64,000 nucleotides of DNA from Caldora sp. SIO3E6 (GTDB taxonomy: Bacteria; Cyanobacteriota; Cyanobacteriia; Cyanobacteriales; Coleofasciculaceae). Both the position numbers and the translations under genes were made by a program. The DNA is taken from contig JAAHHL010000032.1 in NCBI GenBank assembly GCA_010672185.1, forward strand, positions 36,280 through 100,279, given 5' to 3'. Below, one piece after another: positions 9,501 to 19,100 of this stretch (its first letter is position 1; each line of letters opens with the position of its first letter). Under the pieces are notes generated by a model. It was not told the origin of the DNA and ran no database searches. It saw only the letters and a program-made list of their open reading frames with translations.

Positions 9501-12458
9501 TATGTGGCTGGGTTTATTTACGAAAAAGTCGAACAAAATAATTTACATCAAGCTCTAAAGTACGCCAATAGTGTTCTTGAGTTTTGCATGATTTTTCAAG
9601 ATTATCAAGAACGTTTTTGGCCTGAGATTGGTCAAACAGTTGTTTATATATACCATGAACTTATATCATCACTGGGACTTAAATTAGGAATTTTTCAGTC
9701 TGGCGAAAATAAGGCATCTAATTGGTTCTCTTCCGAAGATGTTATAGCGAATATCTCCCAGATAAAATCTTATATTACTCAGAAGTCCTATATAGATAAT
9801 CGACCCTTCGGTAAACCAAAGCCGAGAAAGGGCATTTCAGGAATGTTCGGTTCATTGCAAGCAATTTTTAATCCGATTCCTGTTCCTGATGATTATGGAC
9901 TGATTCTGCTAGCAATCATCTTCACTAGACTTGGTCGTGCTTACCTTGAGCAAACTGAGCTTAAGTTATGGGAAAAGAATAGTAATGAAAAACTTGCGAT
10001 TAAATGTTGCGAACTTTCATTGGCAGTATGGGAACGTACTGATTTACCAACTGAGTGCATTTACACTCATTATTGTCTGGCTAAAGCTTATAGTGAATTG
10101 AAGGAAGGAAATAGAGCCGAAAATATAGATAAGGCAATTTATCACTATGAAAAAACTCTAGAGAGTGTTACTCGCTCTGACAATCCTGATCAGTGGGCAA
10201 CAACTCAAAATAACTTAGGTGTTGCTTACCGCCGACGTATTCGCGGCAATAAGTCTGAAAATATTAGGAAAGCAATTAGTTATTATCAAGAAGCTTTGAA
10301 GGTGAGAAAGCAAGATGTTCATCCCGCTCAATGGGCTAATACCCAAACTAATTTAGGTTTTGCTTATTTGTGTATTCGCGAAGATAAAGTCTCCAACATA
10401 AAGAAGGCAATTGACTGTTTTCATAAGTCATTGCAAGTTCTCACTCTAAAAAGTTTTCCTGAGTATTGGATAAGAGCTCAATTCAATCTAGGTAATGCGT
10501 ACTTGGAACTATCTATCTTCCAAGGAAATGGTTACAAAGAGCAGTCCATTCATCATTATGAAAATGCTTTACAAGCTTGTCAGAATTTGAGGTTACAAAA
10601 ACAAGCTGCTGACATACAGATATGTCTAGGCAAAGCTTACTCCACGTACTTTGCTACGGATGGTAAGGCTGAGTACGGGGAGTTAGCTATCAAATACTGT
10701 AACAGTTACTTGAGTGTTGTTAATCAAAAAGATAATCCATTAGGTTTTGTAAATGCCCAAACTACTTTTGGCAATATCTACAAACAATCCCAACAATATG
10801 ACAAGGCATATAGTTCCTTGGCTACAGCGATTGAGACATTAGAATCTTTGCGTGGCGATATTGCTCAAAAGTTGGCCACAGAAGAGGACAAACAAAAATT
10901 GTCAGAGCAACAGAGTTTACCCTATCTGGGCATGGTAGAGGTCTGCGTGGAATTGGCAAAAAAAGACCCCAACTATTATATCCAGGCAATTGAATATGCA
11001 GAGCGTAGTAAAGCCCGTAACTTAGTTGAACTTCTGGCTAACAAAGACTTCTACCCAGATTCAAAACTTTTCTCCAATCCCAATGAGTATCAAGAAATCT
11101 GCGAGTTGCTGGATAAATTACGACAAGAAATTCCTGCTAAACAGCGTCAATTAGAGATGATAGTGGGTAATAGTGAGTTGCAAGAAAAAGAAGCCGAACG
11201 TGTTGAACAACTACGCCAAGAGTTGCAGGAGTCACGAGGAAGGCAAAATGAGCTTATAGAGTTCATTGGTAGAGTAGATACTAAATTCAAGTTTACCCAA
11301 CAAGTCGAACCTATCCCCTTCGAGCAAATCAAAACCTTACTGGGGGCAAATACGGCAATCATTGAGTGGTATGTTACACAAGAAAGGTTTTTTGCCTTTA
11401 TCATCACCTCCAAAGCAGAGACTCCCATCATTTGGGAATCTTCTATTGAGGACTGGAGGACTCTAGAGGAGTTAATTGCCGACTACCAAGACAGTTACTA
11501 TCGCGAGAAGGAGACTTGGCAGAAAAGGCTAAATCACTACTTGAGGAGTGTTGCTCAAATTCTGCGCTTAGAGGAAATTTTAACCAGCTATCTACCCCCA
11601 GACTGTCAGCAACTTGTACTCATTCCCCATCGTTCTTTACATTTAATCCCACTCCATGCCTTACCACTTGCTGATGGTAGTTGTCTGTTGGATAGATTTG
11701 CTCAGGGGGTACGCTATGCACCAAGCTGTCAACTACTGCAATTGAGCCAAACTCAGCAATATCATGAGTTTGCTAATCTCTTTGCTATCCAAGAACCGGA
11801 AAATAGTCAATCAAAGCTAGCATATACTAAGGTGGAAGTTGAAGCTATTGGCTCCTTATTCCCTGCTGCTGAAGTTTTAGTCGGAGGTGGGGCCACAAAA
11901 GAGGCGACAAGTTCTGCTCTAACGGTTAGCAATTCCTTCAATTATGTCCATTTTTCTTGTCATGGAGGTTTTAACCCAGATTTTCCCCTTGAGTCAGCCT
12001 TACTTTTAGCTGAGGATAAAAATCTGACATTAGGAGAAATTTTTGCCCTGAATCTCAATCAATGCCGCCTAGTTACCCTTTCCGCTTGTGAAACTGGCTT
12101 AACTAATATTCGTTCCCTCAGCGACGAGTACATTAGTTTACCCAGTGGCTTTCTTTATGCCGGAAGTCCCAGTGTCGTTAGTAGCTTGTGGACGGTAAAT
12201 GACTTATCCACTGCCTTCTTGATAATTAAGCTTTACCAAAATCTGCAAAGTCAAATGTCAGTAGCAGTAGCTCTTCAACAAGCTCAACTTTGGTTACGGG
12301 ATGTTACCAAACAGGAATTGGCAACATGGAAAAACCAGTTAACTATACCTCCAGGAGTCAGAATAAGCTTAAATCGTCGATTACAGAAAATTCCTGATAA
12401 TGCTCAACTATTTCGATCACCTTTTCATTGGGCAGGGTTTTGTGCGATAGGGCAGTAA
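6516..12458 (+). CDS. Clp_N-TPR-CHAT fusion protease, 1980 aa
   Basis: Visible domains, in order: a tandem ClpC-type N-domain (1-141; starts MFEKFTEKAI, repeats end in LLLGL turns); a small helical domain like the N-terminus of the other array proteins (about 150-220); a DKLDD-type linker module (about 233-330); a charged linker; a second tandem Clp_N (about 384-525); a second linker module (about 557-650); classical TPRs (about 660-860); a unique helical region; more TPRs (about 1195-1450); a coiled coil after an ERSKARNLVEL hinge; and a C-terminal CHAT domain with catalytic His1816 (HFSCHG) and Cys1858 (LSACETG). CHAT domains are caspase/separase-clan cysteine proteases. ClpC N-domains bind adaptors or marked substrates. 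No AAA+ Clp ATPase module is present, so the N-domains probably recruit substrates or sense Clp-system components (inference). Confidence 0.9.
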   Translation: MFEKFTEKAIKIVMLAHEESIYLGHQEIGTGELLLGLIKEETSQASKVLREAKVNVENARRNVKKIVGGSSDFISKGKEISFNAHIRRVIQFASEEAEQLKHKEITPEHLLLGLLREEKSTAVRVLQNLGVEPIQIRTRILPDGASNIQNYFTLVQELLDNPDKRTEILKVKSELVNSEFTVILTGLVDLLIKGSNKQVANSLQDISAQLDLKEESSQSSYQSREVEADYQTSPDFFYQLLRLIYESKADSQVVYSFLEQNLDKLNKSLIKHLQNWANKALHNVKEEQRPEIAKRITTLCALIKEFPQGDPLIKQEIAMAGYEIVATVLTKNKKKEVKEVQHNQETKSEKEEKIVQVEEEKTELTNLSLTEPKQPEKKSGVVTFNNFAEKAIKALAIAQEEALRLKSEYIDTIHILLGLIGEGTGLAARILRAEGVKLKDARNQVRETIGGGSNSAQEISSFTPRTKEALKGSIELASQWKSDQVDTEHMLISLLQENDEVTALVLGKLGIQLQELTNKLLEMAKKKSNPNLGEQSSNNQPRKKAIIVNDKSVDLQYVDFFVQVLDVVATNRDQQFINSLLQSNSDKLDYKFIQTLQICSQTTISDLLDNKPLNYKEELQTFARDIGDLAIAIADISIEDKEINLEIAIAALEIVMTIFTRQEFPEQWAIAQYHLANVYLERTSGGITNNLKKAVDGYGRALQVQPDWKEAWLHKGRTLLKLERFQEAITSFDRALAVQLDTSDAFHDAWIWYLKGIALGHLRNYEESIVSFDRALEISPDYSGAWFNRGTSLYCQERYEDALYSYDKAIEFQPENASIRLSRGFALRKLGNWVEAAASFDQALRLEPNNYKALECRNDIFQRIVSSSSAEEIAALAKRYRGQGNQSLAEQLQEEVEHQEGFAELERLAWELANEGKELADSLRNNESPPNHPTSALLGEKERKQWQFFQEAILNRQWTFLEEAIAKITYDYNEKEYRKFLQDNSELLKGELFNVYVAGFIYEKVEQNNLHQALKYANSVLEFCMIFQDYQERFWPEIGQTVVYIYHELISSLGLKLGIFQSGENKASNWFSSEDVIANISQIKSYITQKSYIDNRPFGKPKPRKGISGMFGSLQAIFNPIPVPDDYGLILLAIIFTRLGRAYLEQTELKLWEKNSNEKLAIKCCELSLAVWERTDLPTECIYTHYCLAKAYSELKEGNRAENIDKAIYHYEKTLESVTRSDNPDQWATTQNNLGVAYRRRIRGNKSENIRKAISYYQEALKVRKQDVHPAQWANTQTNLGFAYLCIREDKVSNIKKAIDCFHKSLQVLTLKSFPEYWIRAQFNLGNAYLELSIFQGNGYKEQSIHHYENALQACQNLRLQKQAADIQICLGKAYSTYFATDGKAEYGELAIKYCNSYLSVVNQKDNPLGFVNAQTTFGNIYKQSQQYDKAYSSLATAIETLESLRGDIAQKLATEEDKQKLSEQQSLPYLGMVEVCVELAKKDPNYYIQAIEYAERSKARNLVELLANKDFYPDSKLFSNPNEYQEICELLDKLRQEIPAKQRQLEMIVGNSELQEKEAERVEQLRQELQESRGRQNELIEFIGRVDTKFKFTQQVEPIPFEQIKTLLGANTAIIEWYVTQERFFAFIITSKAETPIIWESSIEDWRTLEELIADYQDSYYREKETWQKRLNHYLRSVAQILRLEEILTSYLPPDCQQLVLIPHRSLHLIPLHALPLADGSCLLDRFAQGVRYAPSCQLLQLSQTQQYHEFANLFAIQEPENSQSKLAYTKVEVEAIGSLFPAAEVLVGGGATKEATSSALTVSNSFNYVHFSCHGGFNPDFPLESALLLAEDKNLTLGEIFALNLNQCRLVTLSACETGLTNIRSLSDEYISLPSGFLYAGSPSVVSSLWTVNDLSTAFLIIKLYQNLQSQMSVAVALQQAQLWLRDVTKQELATWKNQLTIPPGVRISLNRRLQKIPDNAQLFRSPFHWAGFCAIGQ

Positions 12459-12460
12459 TT

Positions 12461-15400
12461 ATGGATGAACAGCGCCGAGAAGCTTATTTGAATTTAATCA
12501 ATACATTGCTCAGTTGTCATGGTGATGAGGAAATAAATCGAGTCTTAAACGCTAACCAGGATCTGATTGACTCAGGATTGTTACAGGTGATGGTACAGGT
12601 GGCAGAGATATTAGCTGAGAGGGGCGACGAAAGTGCTGCTAATTTTTTGATTCATCTTACCCATCAACTATCTAAAGCACTTGGATTGCTCTCATCAACC
12701 CCTACATCTACTTCACTATCAAATTCAGACCCTCAACAGAGCTTTCTGTTGGAGGTGTTGCGGGCAATTTACGATAGTGAGGGCGACCCAACAGTAGTGT
12801 ATCCGCTATTACAGGCAAACCTGGATAAACTGGATGATAACTTTATCCAAGTTTTGCAAAGTTGGGCTATAGCTACCAAGCCAAAAGTTGAGCCAGAGCA
12901 AGTTTATGAATTTGCCATTATTCTTAGCACTTGCTGTAATCTTATCGCGCAGTTTTCACTTGGTAATCGTGCTATCAATCTTGAAATTGCTATTGTTGGC
13001 TATGAGGTTGTTATGACAATCTTTACCCGCCAAATTTTCCCTCAAGAATGGGCAAAAACTCAAAATAATTTAGGTCTTGTTTACTCTGATCGCATCCTTG
13101 GAGAAAGGGCAGAAAATTTGGAAGCAGCAATCAATTATTTTTTAGCTGCTTCAGATGTACATAGCCACCAATGCTATCCTGAAGAATGGGCTATGCTACA
13201 AAATAATCTGGGTAATGCTTACTGCAAGCGTATTTTGGGAAAAAGGTTAGAAAATATCGAAGCAGCAATTCAATGCTATTTAGAAGCTTCAAAGGTGCTA
13301 ATCCGCAACACTTATCCAGAACAATGGGCTATGACCCAAAACAATTTGGGAAACGCATACAGTGATCGCATTTGTTGGAACAAGACAGAGAATATAGAAA
13401 GGGCGATTTGCTGTTTCTCAGAGGCATTGGAAGTATACACCCGCCAAACTTATCCAAAACAATGGGCTATGACCCAAAACAATTTGGGCAATGCCTACTA
13501 CAATCGCATTCAGGGAAGTAAGGCAGAAAATTTGGAAGAAGCAATAAAATATTATCTAGAGGTATTGGAGGTATACAACCGCGAAGATTATCCAGAACAG
13601 TGGGCTATGCTACAAAACAATTTGGGCAATGCCTACTATGACCGTATTTCTGGAGATAAAGCCAAAAATATCGAGATAGCAATCCACTATTTTTTAGCAG
13701 CTTTAGAGGTATACACCCAAGAAGATTTTCCACAAGATTGGGCAGATAGTCAAAACAATTTGGGCAACGCATACAGTGAACGCATTTTTGGACAAAGGTC
13801 AGAGAATGTGGAAGCAGCAATCCGATGCTACTCAGAGGCATTGAAAATACGTAGCCCTCACAAGTTTCCACAAGATTGGGCAGACACTCAAACAAATATT
13901 GGCATTGCTTACTATTATCGTATTCAGGGAAGTAGGGCAGAAAATTTGGAAGCGGCAATCAAGTGTTACTCGGATGTATTGAAATTACGCACCCATCAAA
14001 CTTACCCAGAAGAGTGGGCAAAAATTCAAAATAACCTAGGAAATGCCTACGGTGAAAGAATTAAAGGGGATAAAGCAGAGAATTTAGATATAGCAATCGG
14101 CTGTTTCTCAAAAGCTTTGAAGGTATATACTTATGAAACCTTCCCACAAGACTGGGCGATGACCCAAAATAATCTAGGTGAGGTATATCGTGTACACATT
14201 GAAGAAAACACTGAAAATATAGAATCTGCAATTAAGTGTTACTTAGCTGCATTAGAAGTCTACACTTCCGAAGCCTTTCCCCAAGACTGGGGAGATATTC
14301 AAAACAATCTGGGCATTGCTTACTATTATCGTATTCAGGGAAGTAGGTCAGAAAATTTTAAAGCAGCAATCGACTATTTCTTAGCTTCTTTAAAAATACG
14401 CATCCCTGAAGCTTTCCCTCAAAAAAATGCCGAAACTCAATTTAACCTTGGTTATACTTATCAAGAATATCAACAGTTTAACAATGCCTATACTACCTTA
14501 GCGGCTGCCATTAAGATGGTAGAATCTCTACGGAGTGAGAGCAACATAGTATCGGAATCTAATAAAGAAGAAGTCAAACAAAAACTGGCTGAAAAATATA
14601 ACCAAATCTATCAATGTATGGTGGAAGTATGCTTAGAACTGAAGAACTGTACTCAAGCCATAAAATACGTCGAACGCAGCAAAACCCGCAACTTAGTAGA
14701 ACTTATCCTAACCCGCGATCGCCACACGATTTTCCCCGCAGAAGTAGTTGTTCAACTAGATCGACTCCGAGATGAAATCGCTGGCGGTCAATACGAACTC
14801 CAAAATGCTACGGCGGAAGACCCTACAGCTTTAGCTCAACATCTCCAACAACTGCGACAGCAGCGCAACGAATTACAAGACCAATACCTGCCGATTGGTT
14901 CTGGTTTTCAGTTTGAGCCATTCCGGTCAAAAGTGGGCGATCACAGGGCAATTGTTGAGTTTTATGTTACGACCGATAAGCTACTGGTTTTCATTATTAC
15001 CAAGCAATCCCCACAACCGATTGTTTTATCCCCCGATTTGGTAGACCTGAAAAAATTAGAGACTTGGGCTAGTAGCTATTTGAAAGCTTATAGTAATAAA
15101 AAAGACCACTGGCAGCGCCGCCTCACTACCCGTTTAAATCTGCTGGCCAAAATTCTGCACTTTGATGAAATTATTGAGCAAATTCCAACAGAGTGCGACC
15201 AGTTAACCTTAATTCCCCATCGCTTTCTCCATTTACTGCCACTTCATGCTTTACCCCTAGCAGGGAACTCCAGTCTGTTTGAGAGATTTCCCCAAGGAGT
15301 TAGCTATGCCCCTAGCTGTCAACTTCTCCAACTGGCCCAAACTAGAGAACGTCCCGAATTTACTCATCTATTTGCCGTTCAGAATCCAAGTAATTCAGGA

Positions 15401-16126
15401 CAACCATTAAGCTATGCTGATGTAGAAGTTGAAGCGATTCAAAACTACTTTGACACAAGTAACGTTTTCAAACAGAAAATAGCAACTAAAGAAGCGATTG
15501 ATGAGACTTCCCTCAATACCGTCCACTGTGCCCACTTTAGCTGTCACGGTTACTTTAACACCAGCCAACCTCGCCAATCTGCTCTCATCTTAGCTAATGC
15601 CGAGCTAAATGCTGCACCCACACAACCCGATACAGAAAATTATCTCAGTTTAGAAAATGGGGGCGTACTTGACCTCAATAAGTGCCTTACCTTAGATAAA
15701 ATTTTCACTCTAAGTTTAGATAAATGTCGCCTCGTTACCTTATCTGCTTGTGAAACGGGATTGATTGATTTCCGGAATACCAGTGACGAATATATTGGTT
15801 TACCTAGTGGTTTCCTGTATGCAGGTGCTGCGATTGTGGTTAGTTCTCTGTGGACGGTGAATGACTTATCCACGGCATTTTTGATGATTCGGTTCTATCA
15901 AAATCTCAAAGATGGTTTAGCTGGGGCATTGGCGCTCAATCAAGCTCAACTGTGGTTAAGGGATTTAACTAAGGGGGACTTGGAAAGATGGATTGAGGAA
16001 AGTTCGTTACCATTGAAACCAGCAGTTAGGATAAGTCTGCGTCGTCGTCTTCATAAATTGGAGGATGGTGCTAAACCTTTTGCATCGCCTTTTTACTGGG
16101 CAGCGTTTTGTGGGATTGGTCAGTGA
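12461..16126 (+). CDS. TPR-CHAT protease, type 1 (10+1 TPRs)
   Basis: This is a 1221-aa protein. I place the start at ATG 12461, because the longer frame only reads back through the conserved C-terminus of the previous gene. Order: N-terminal helical domain (MDEQRREAYLNLI, about 1-80), linker module with DKLDDNF (about 95-185), ten 46-aa TPR units plus one 40-aa unit, the YVERSKTRNLVEL hinge with coiled coil, then CHAT with His1029 and Cys1097 and an insertion between the two. It ends in YWAAFCGIGQ. The stop overlaps the next start as TGATG. The start is two bases after the previous stop and has no Shine-Dalgarno site, so translation is probably coupled. Confidence 0.9.
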   Translation: MDEQRREAYLNLINTLLSCHGDEEINRVLNANQDLIDSGLLQVMVQVAEILAERGDESAANFLIHLTHQLSKALGLLSSTPTSTSLSNSDPQQSFLLEVLRAIYDSEGDPTVVYPLLQANLDKLDDNFIQVLQSWAIATKPKVEPEQVYEFAIILSTCCNLIAQFSLGNRAINLEIAIVGYEVVMTIFTRQIFPQEWAKTQNNLGLVYSDRILGERAENLEAAINYFLAASDVHSHQCYPEEWAMLQNNLGNAYCKRILGKRLENIEAAIQCYLEASKVLIRNTYPEQWAMTQNNLGNAYSDRICWNKTENIERAICCFSEALEVYTRQTYPKQWAMTQNNLGNAYYNRIQGSKAENLEEAIKYYLEVLEVYNREDYPEQWAMLQNNLGNAYYDRISGDKAKNIEIAIHYFLAALEVYTQEDFPQDWADSQNNLGNAYSERIFGQRSENVEAAIRCYSEALKIRSPHKFPQDWADTQTNIGIAYYYRIQGSRAENLEAAIKCYSDVLKLRTHQTYPEEWAKIQNNLGNAYGERIKGDKAENLDIAIGCFSKALKVYTYETFPQDWAMTQNNLGEVYRVHIEENTENIESAIKCYLAALEVYTSEAFPQDWGDIQNNLGIAYYYRIQGSRSENFKAAIDYFLASLKIRIPEAFPQKNAETQFNLGYTYQEYQQFNNAYTTLAAAIKMVESLRSESNIVSESNKEEVKQKLAEKYNQIYQCMVEVCLELKNCTQAIKYVERSKTRNLVELILTRDRHTIFPAEVVVQLDRLRDEIAGGQYELQNATAEDPTALAQHLQQLRQQRNELQDQYLPIGSGFQFEPFRSKVGDHRAIVEFYVTTDKLLVFIITKQSPQPIVLSPDLVDLKKLETWASSYLKAYSNKKDHWQRRLTTRLNLLAKILHFDEIIEQIPTECDQLTLIPHRFLHLLPLHALPLAGNSSLFERFPQGVSYAPSCQLLQLAQTRERPEFTHLFAVQNPSNSGQPLSYADVEVEAIQNYFDTSNVFKQKIATKEAIDETSLNTVHCAHFSCHGYFNTSQPRQSALILANAELNAAPTQPDTENYLSLENGGVLDLNKCLTLDKIFTLSLDKCRLVTLSACETGLIDFRNTSDEYIGLPSGFLYAGAAIVVSSLWTVNDLSTAFLMIRFYQNLKDGLAGALALNQAQLWLRDLTKGDLERWIEESSLPLKPAVRISLRRRLHKLEDGAKPFASPFYWAAFCGIGQ

Positions 16127-19100
16127 TGGACGAAAAACAAAGACTTCAAGAATACGTCAAACTAATTGAGGAACTGCTAAACTGCCCAGACGGGGAGGAA
16201 GCCCAAATCCTTAACGCCAACCGCGAGTTGGTAGATGCGGGATTATTGCAGGTAATGGCACAAGTGGCAGAACAACTGGAAGCAGATGGTAATCAAAACG
16301 CTGCCGACTTTCTACGCGACCTCAATAGTCAGCTTGTAGAAGTCCTGGAAATATCAGAAACTACCTCAGCTAATCCCTCATCCCAAGACTATGAGAAATT
16401 CTTGATGGAGGTATTGCAGGCAACTGTCTACAGCATTGACAATCCTGAAGTCATTTACAACCTACTGCAAGCGAACCTAGACAAACTAGATGACACCTTT
16501 ATCATTGTCTTGCAAAACTGGGCAGAAACGAAACTCTCAGAGGTGGAATCATCAAAAGTAGAATACATCGCCAGCGTGATTGTAGAATTCAGCAACCTCA
16601 TCAGGAATTTTCCCCCAGACAATAAGGCAATTGGCATGGAAATCGCCATTGCTGGTTACAAAGTGGCACAAAACGCCTTTACCCGTGAGAGCAACCCAGA
16701 AACTTGGGTAAATACTCAGAATAACTTAGGGGTTGCCTACTGGAACAGGACATTAGGAAACAGAGCAGAGAATCTGGAAATGGCGTTCGATTACTTTCAA
16801 CAGACATTATTTGTTTACACAAAAGAAGTATTTCCTACCGAGTGGGCAAGTACTCAGAATAACTTGGGTGTTGCCTACTGTAAAAGAATGCTAGGAGACA
16901 AGGCAGAAAATTTGGAATCAGCCATCACTTGCTTTCAACAGACATTATTTGTTTACACAAAAGAAGCATTTCCTACCAAATGGGCAAAGATTCAGAGTAA
17001 CTTGGGCGTTGTCTACCACGAAAGAAGACTAGGAGACAAGGCAGAAAATTTGGAATCAGCCATCACTTGCTTTCAACAGGCGTTATCTGTTTACACAAAA
17101 GAAGCATTTCCTACCAAATGGGCAGATACTCAGAATAGCTTGGGTAATGTATACCTTGAGAGAATAATAAGAGATATGGCGGAAAACTTGGAATTGGCCA
17201 TTGCAGCTTACCAACAGGCGTTATCTGTTTACACAAAAGAAGCATTTCCCATCGATTGGGCAGGAATCCGGAATAACTTAGGTATTGCCTACAGTGACAG
17301 AATACTAGGAGATAAGACAGAAAATTTAGAAATGGCGATCGCGGCTTATCAACAAGCATTGGAAGTTTACACAAAAGAAGCATTCCCCACCGAATGGGCG
17401 ATGACTCAGAATAACTTGGGCAACGCCTACCGTGACAGAATACTAGGAGACATAGCAGAAAATCTCGAAATGGCGATGACTGCCTTACAACAGGCATTGT
17501 CCGTTCGTACAAAAGAAGCATTTCCTACCAAATGGGCAGATACTCAGAATAACTTGGGTATTGCCTACAGTGACAGAATACTAGGAGATAAGGCAGAAAA
17601 CTTGGAAATGGCCATCGCGGCTTATCAACAGGCATTGTCCGTTCGTACAAAAGAAGCATTCCCCACCGACTGGGCAGATACTCAGAATAACTTGGGTCTT
17701 ACCTATAATGACAGAATACTAGGAGATAAGGCGGAAAACCTGGAAATGGCCATCGCGGCTTATCAACAAGTATTGGAAGTTTACACAAAAGAAGCATTTC
17801 CTACCAAATGGGCAGGAACTCAAAATAACTTAGGCAATGCCTACCGTGACAGAATACGAGGAGACAGAGCAGAAAATCTGGAAATAGCCATCGCGGCTTA
17901 TCAACAGGCATTGTCCGTTCGCACAAAAGAAGCATTCCCCATCGACTGGGCAACTACTCAGAATAACTTAGGTGCTGCTTACGCTGGCAGAATACGAGGA
18001 GATAAGGCAGAAAACTTGGAAATGGCCATCGCGGCTTATCAACAGGCATTGTCCGTTCGCACAAAAGAAGCATTCCCCATCAACTGGGCAACTACTCAGA
18101 ATAACTTGGGCGCTGCCTACAGTGATAGAATACTAGGAGATATGGCAGAAAATCTGGAAATGGCCATCGCGGCTTACGAAAAAGCATTAGAAATTCGTAC
18201 AAAAGAAGCATTCCCCACTGACTGGGCAGATATTCAAAATAATTTGAGTCTTGCCTACACTGACAGAATATTAGGAGATATAGCAGAAAATCCGGAAATG
18301 GCCATCGTTGCTTATCAACGAGTATTAGAAGTTCACACAAAAGAAACCTTTCCCACTCGGTGGGCAATGACTCAGAATAATTTAGGTATTGCTTACTGTG
18401 AAAGAATACTGGGAGACAGAGCAGAAAATTTGGAAACGGCCATCGCTGCCTACGAGCAGGCATTAGAAGTTTACACAAAAGAAGCATTTCCTAGCAAATG
18501 GGCAGGAACTCAGAATAACTTAGGCATGGCCTACAGTAAAAGAATACTAGGAGATAACACAGAAAATCTGGAAATGGCCATCGCGGCTTACGAAAAAGCA
18601 TTAGAAGTCCGCACACTGACAGCAAATGTCATTGAGCATTTCATAACTACCCGCAACCTCGGCAACCTCTACTTTAACCAAGGCAACTGGCAACCTGCCA
18701 TTGATGCTTATGAAAAAGCCATAACTGCAACGGAATTCATTCGCAATGAGGGAATCACAGATAAACATCGCAACGAGTTGTTGGCAGGAGGGATCAAAGT
18801 TTATCAAAAACAGGTGCAATCTTATATCAATACACAACAATGGGATAAAGCTATCGAAACAGTCGAACGCAGCAAAACCCGCAATCTCGTAGAACTCCTT
18901 GCTAACCGCGACCTCTATCCCAAAGGTGACGTTCCCCAAGAGATAATCTTCCAATTAGATCGACTGCGACGCAGCATCCCCTCACTGGAAAGGCAGTTAC
19001 AAGTAGTCATAGAGCAACTATCTACAACTACAAGCGAACAAGAACAAGCACAGCGACACTCGCTAGAGGAGTCACAGAGGCGGCTACAGCAAGAATTACA

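Noticed and set aside
12428..12460. Upstream extensions of CHAT starts (for example 12428, 16108, 20412, 41085, 44219)
   Set aside because: The extra codons read the conserved C-terminus of the previous gene in another frame; the next ATG begins the conserved MNEQR-type domain.
17111..18487. Long minus-strand open frames opposite the TPR repeats (17111-17521, 18092-18487)
   Set aside because: They are antisense shadows of the 138-bp repeat; the protein sequences are themselves repetitive, have no start signals and fit no family.
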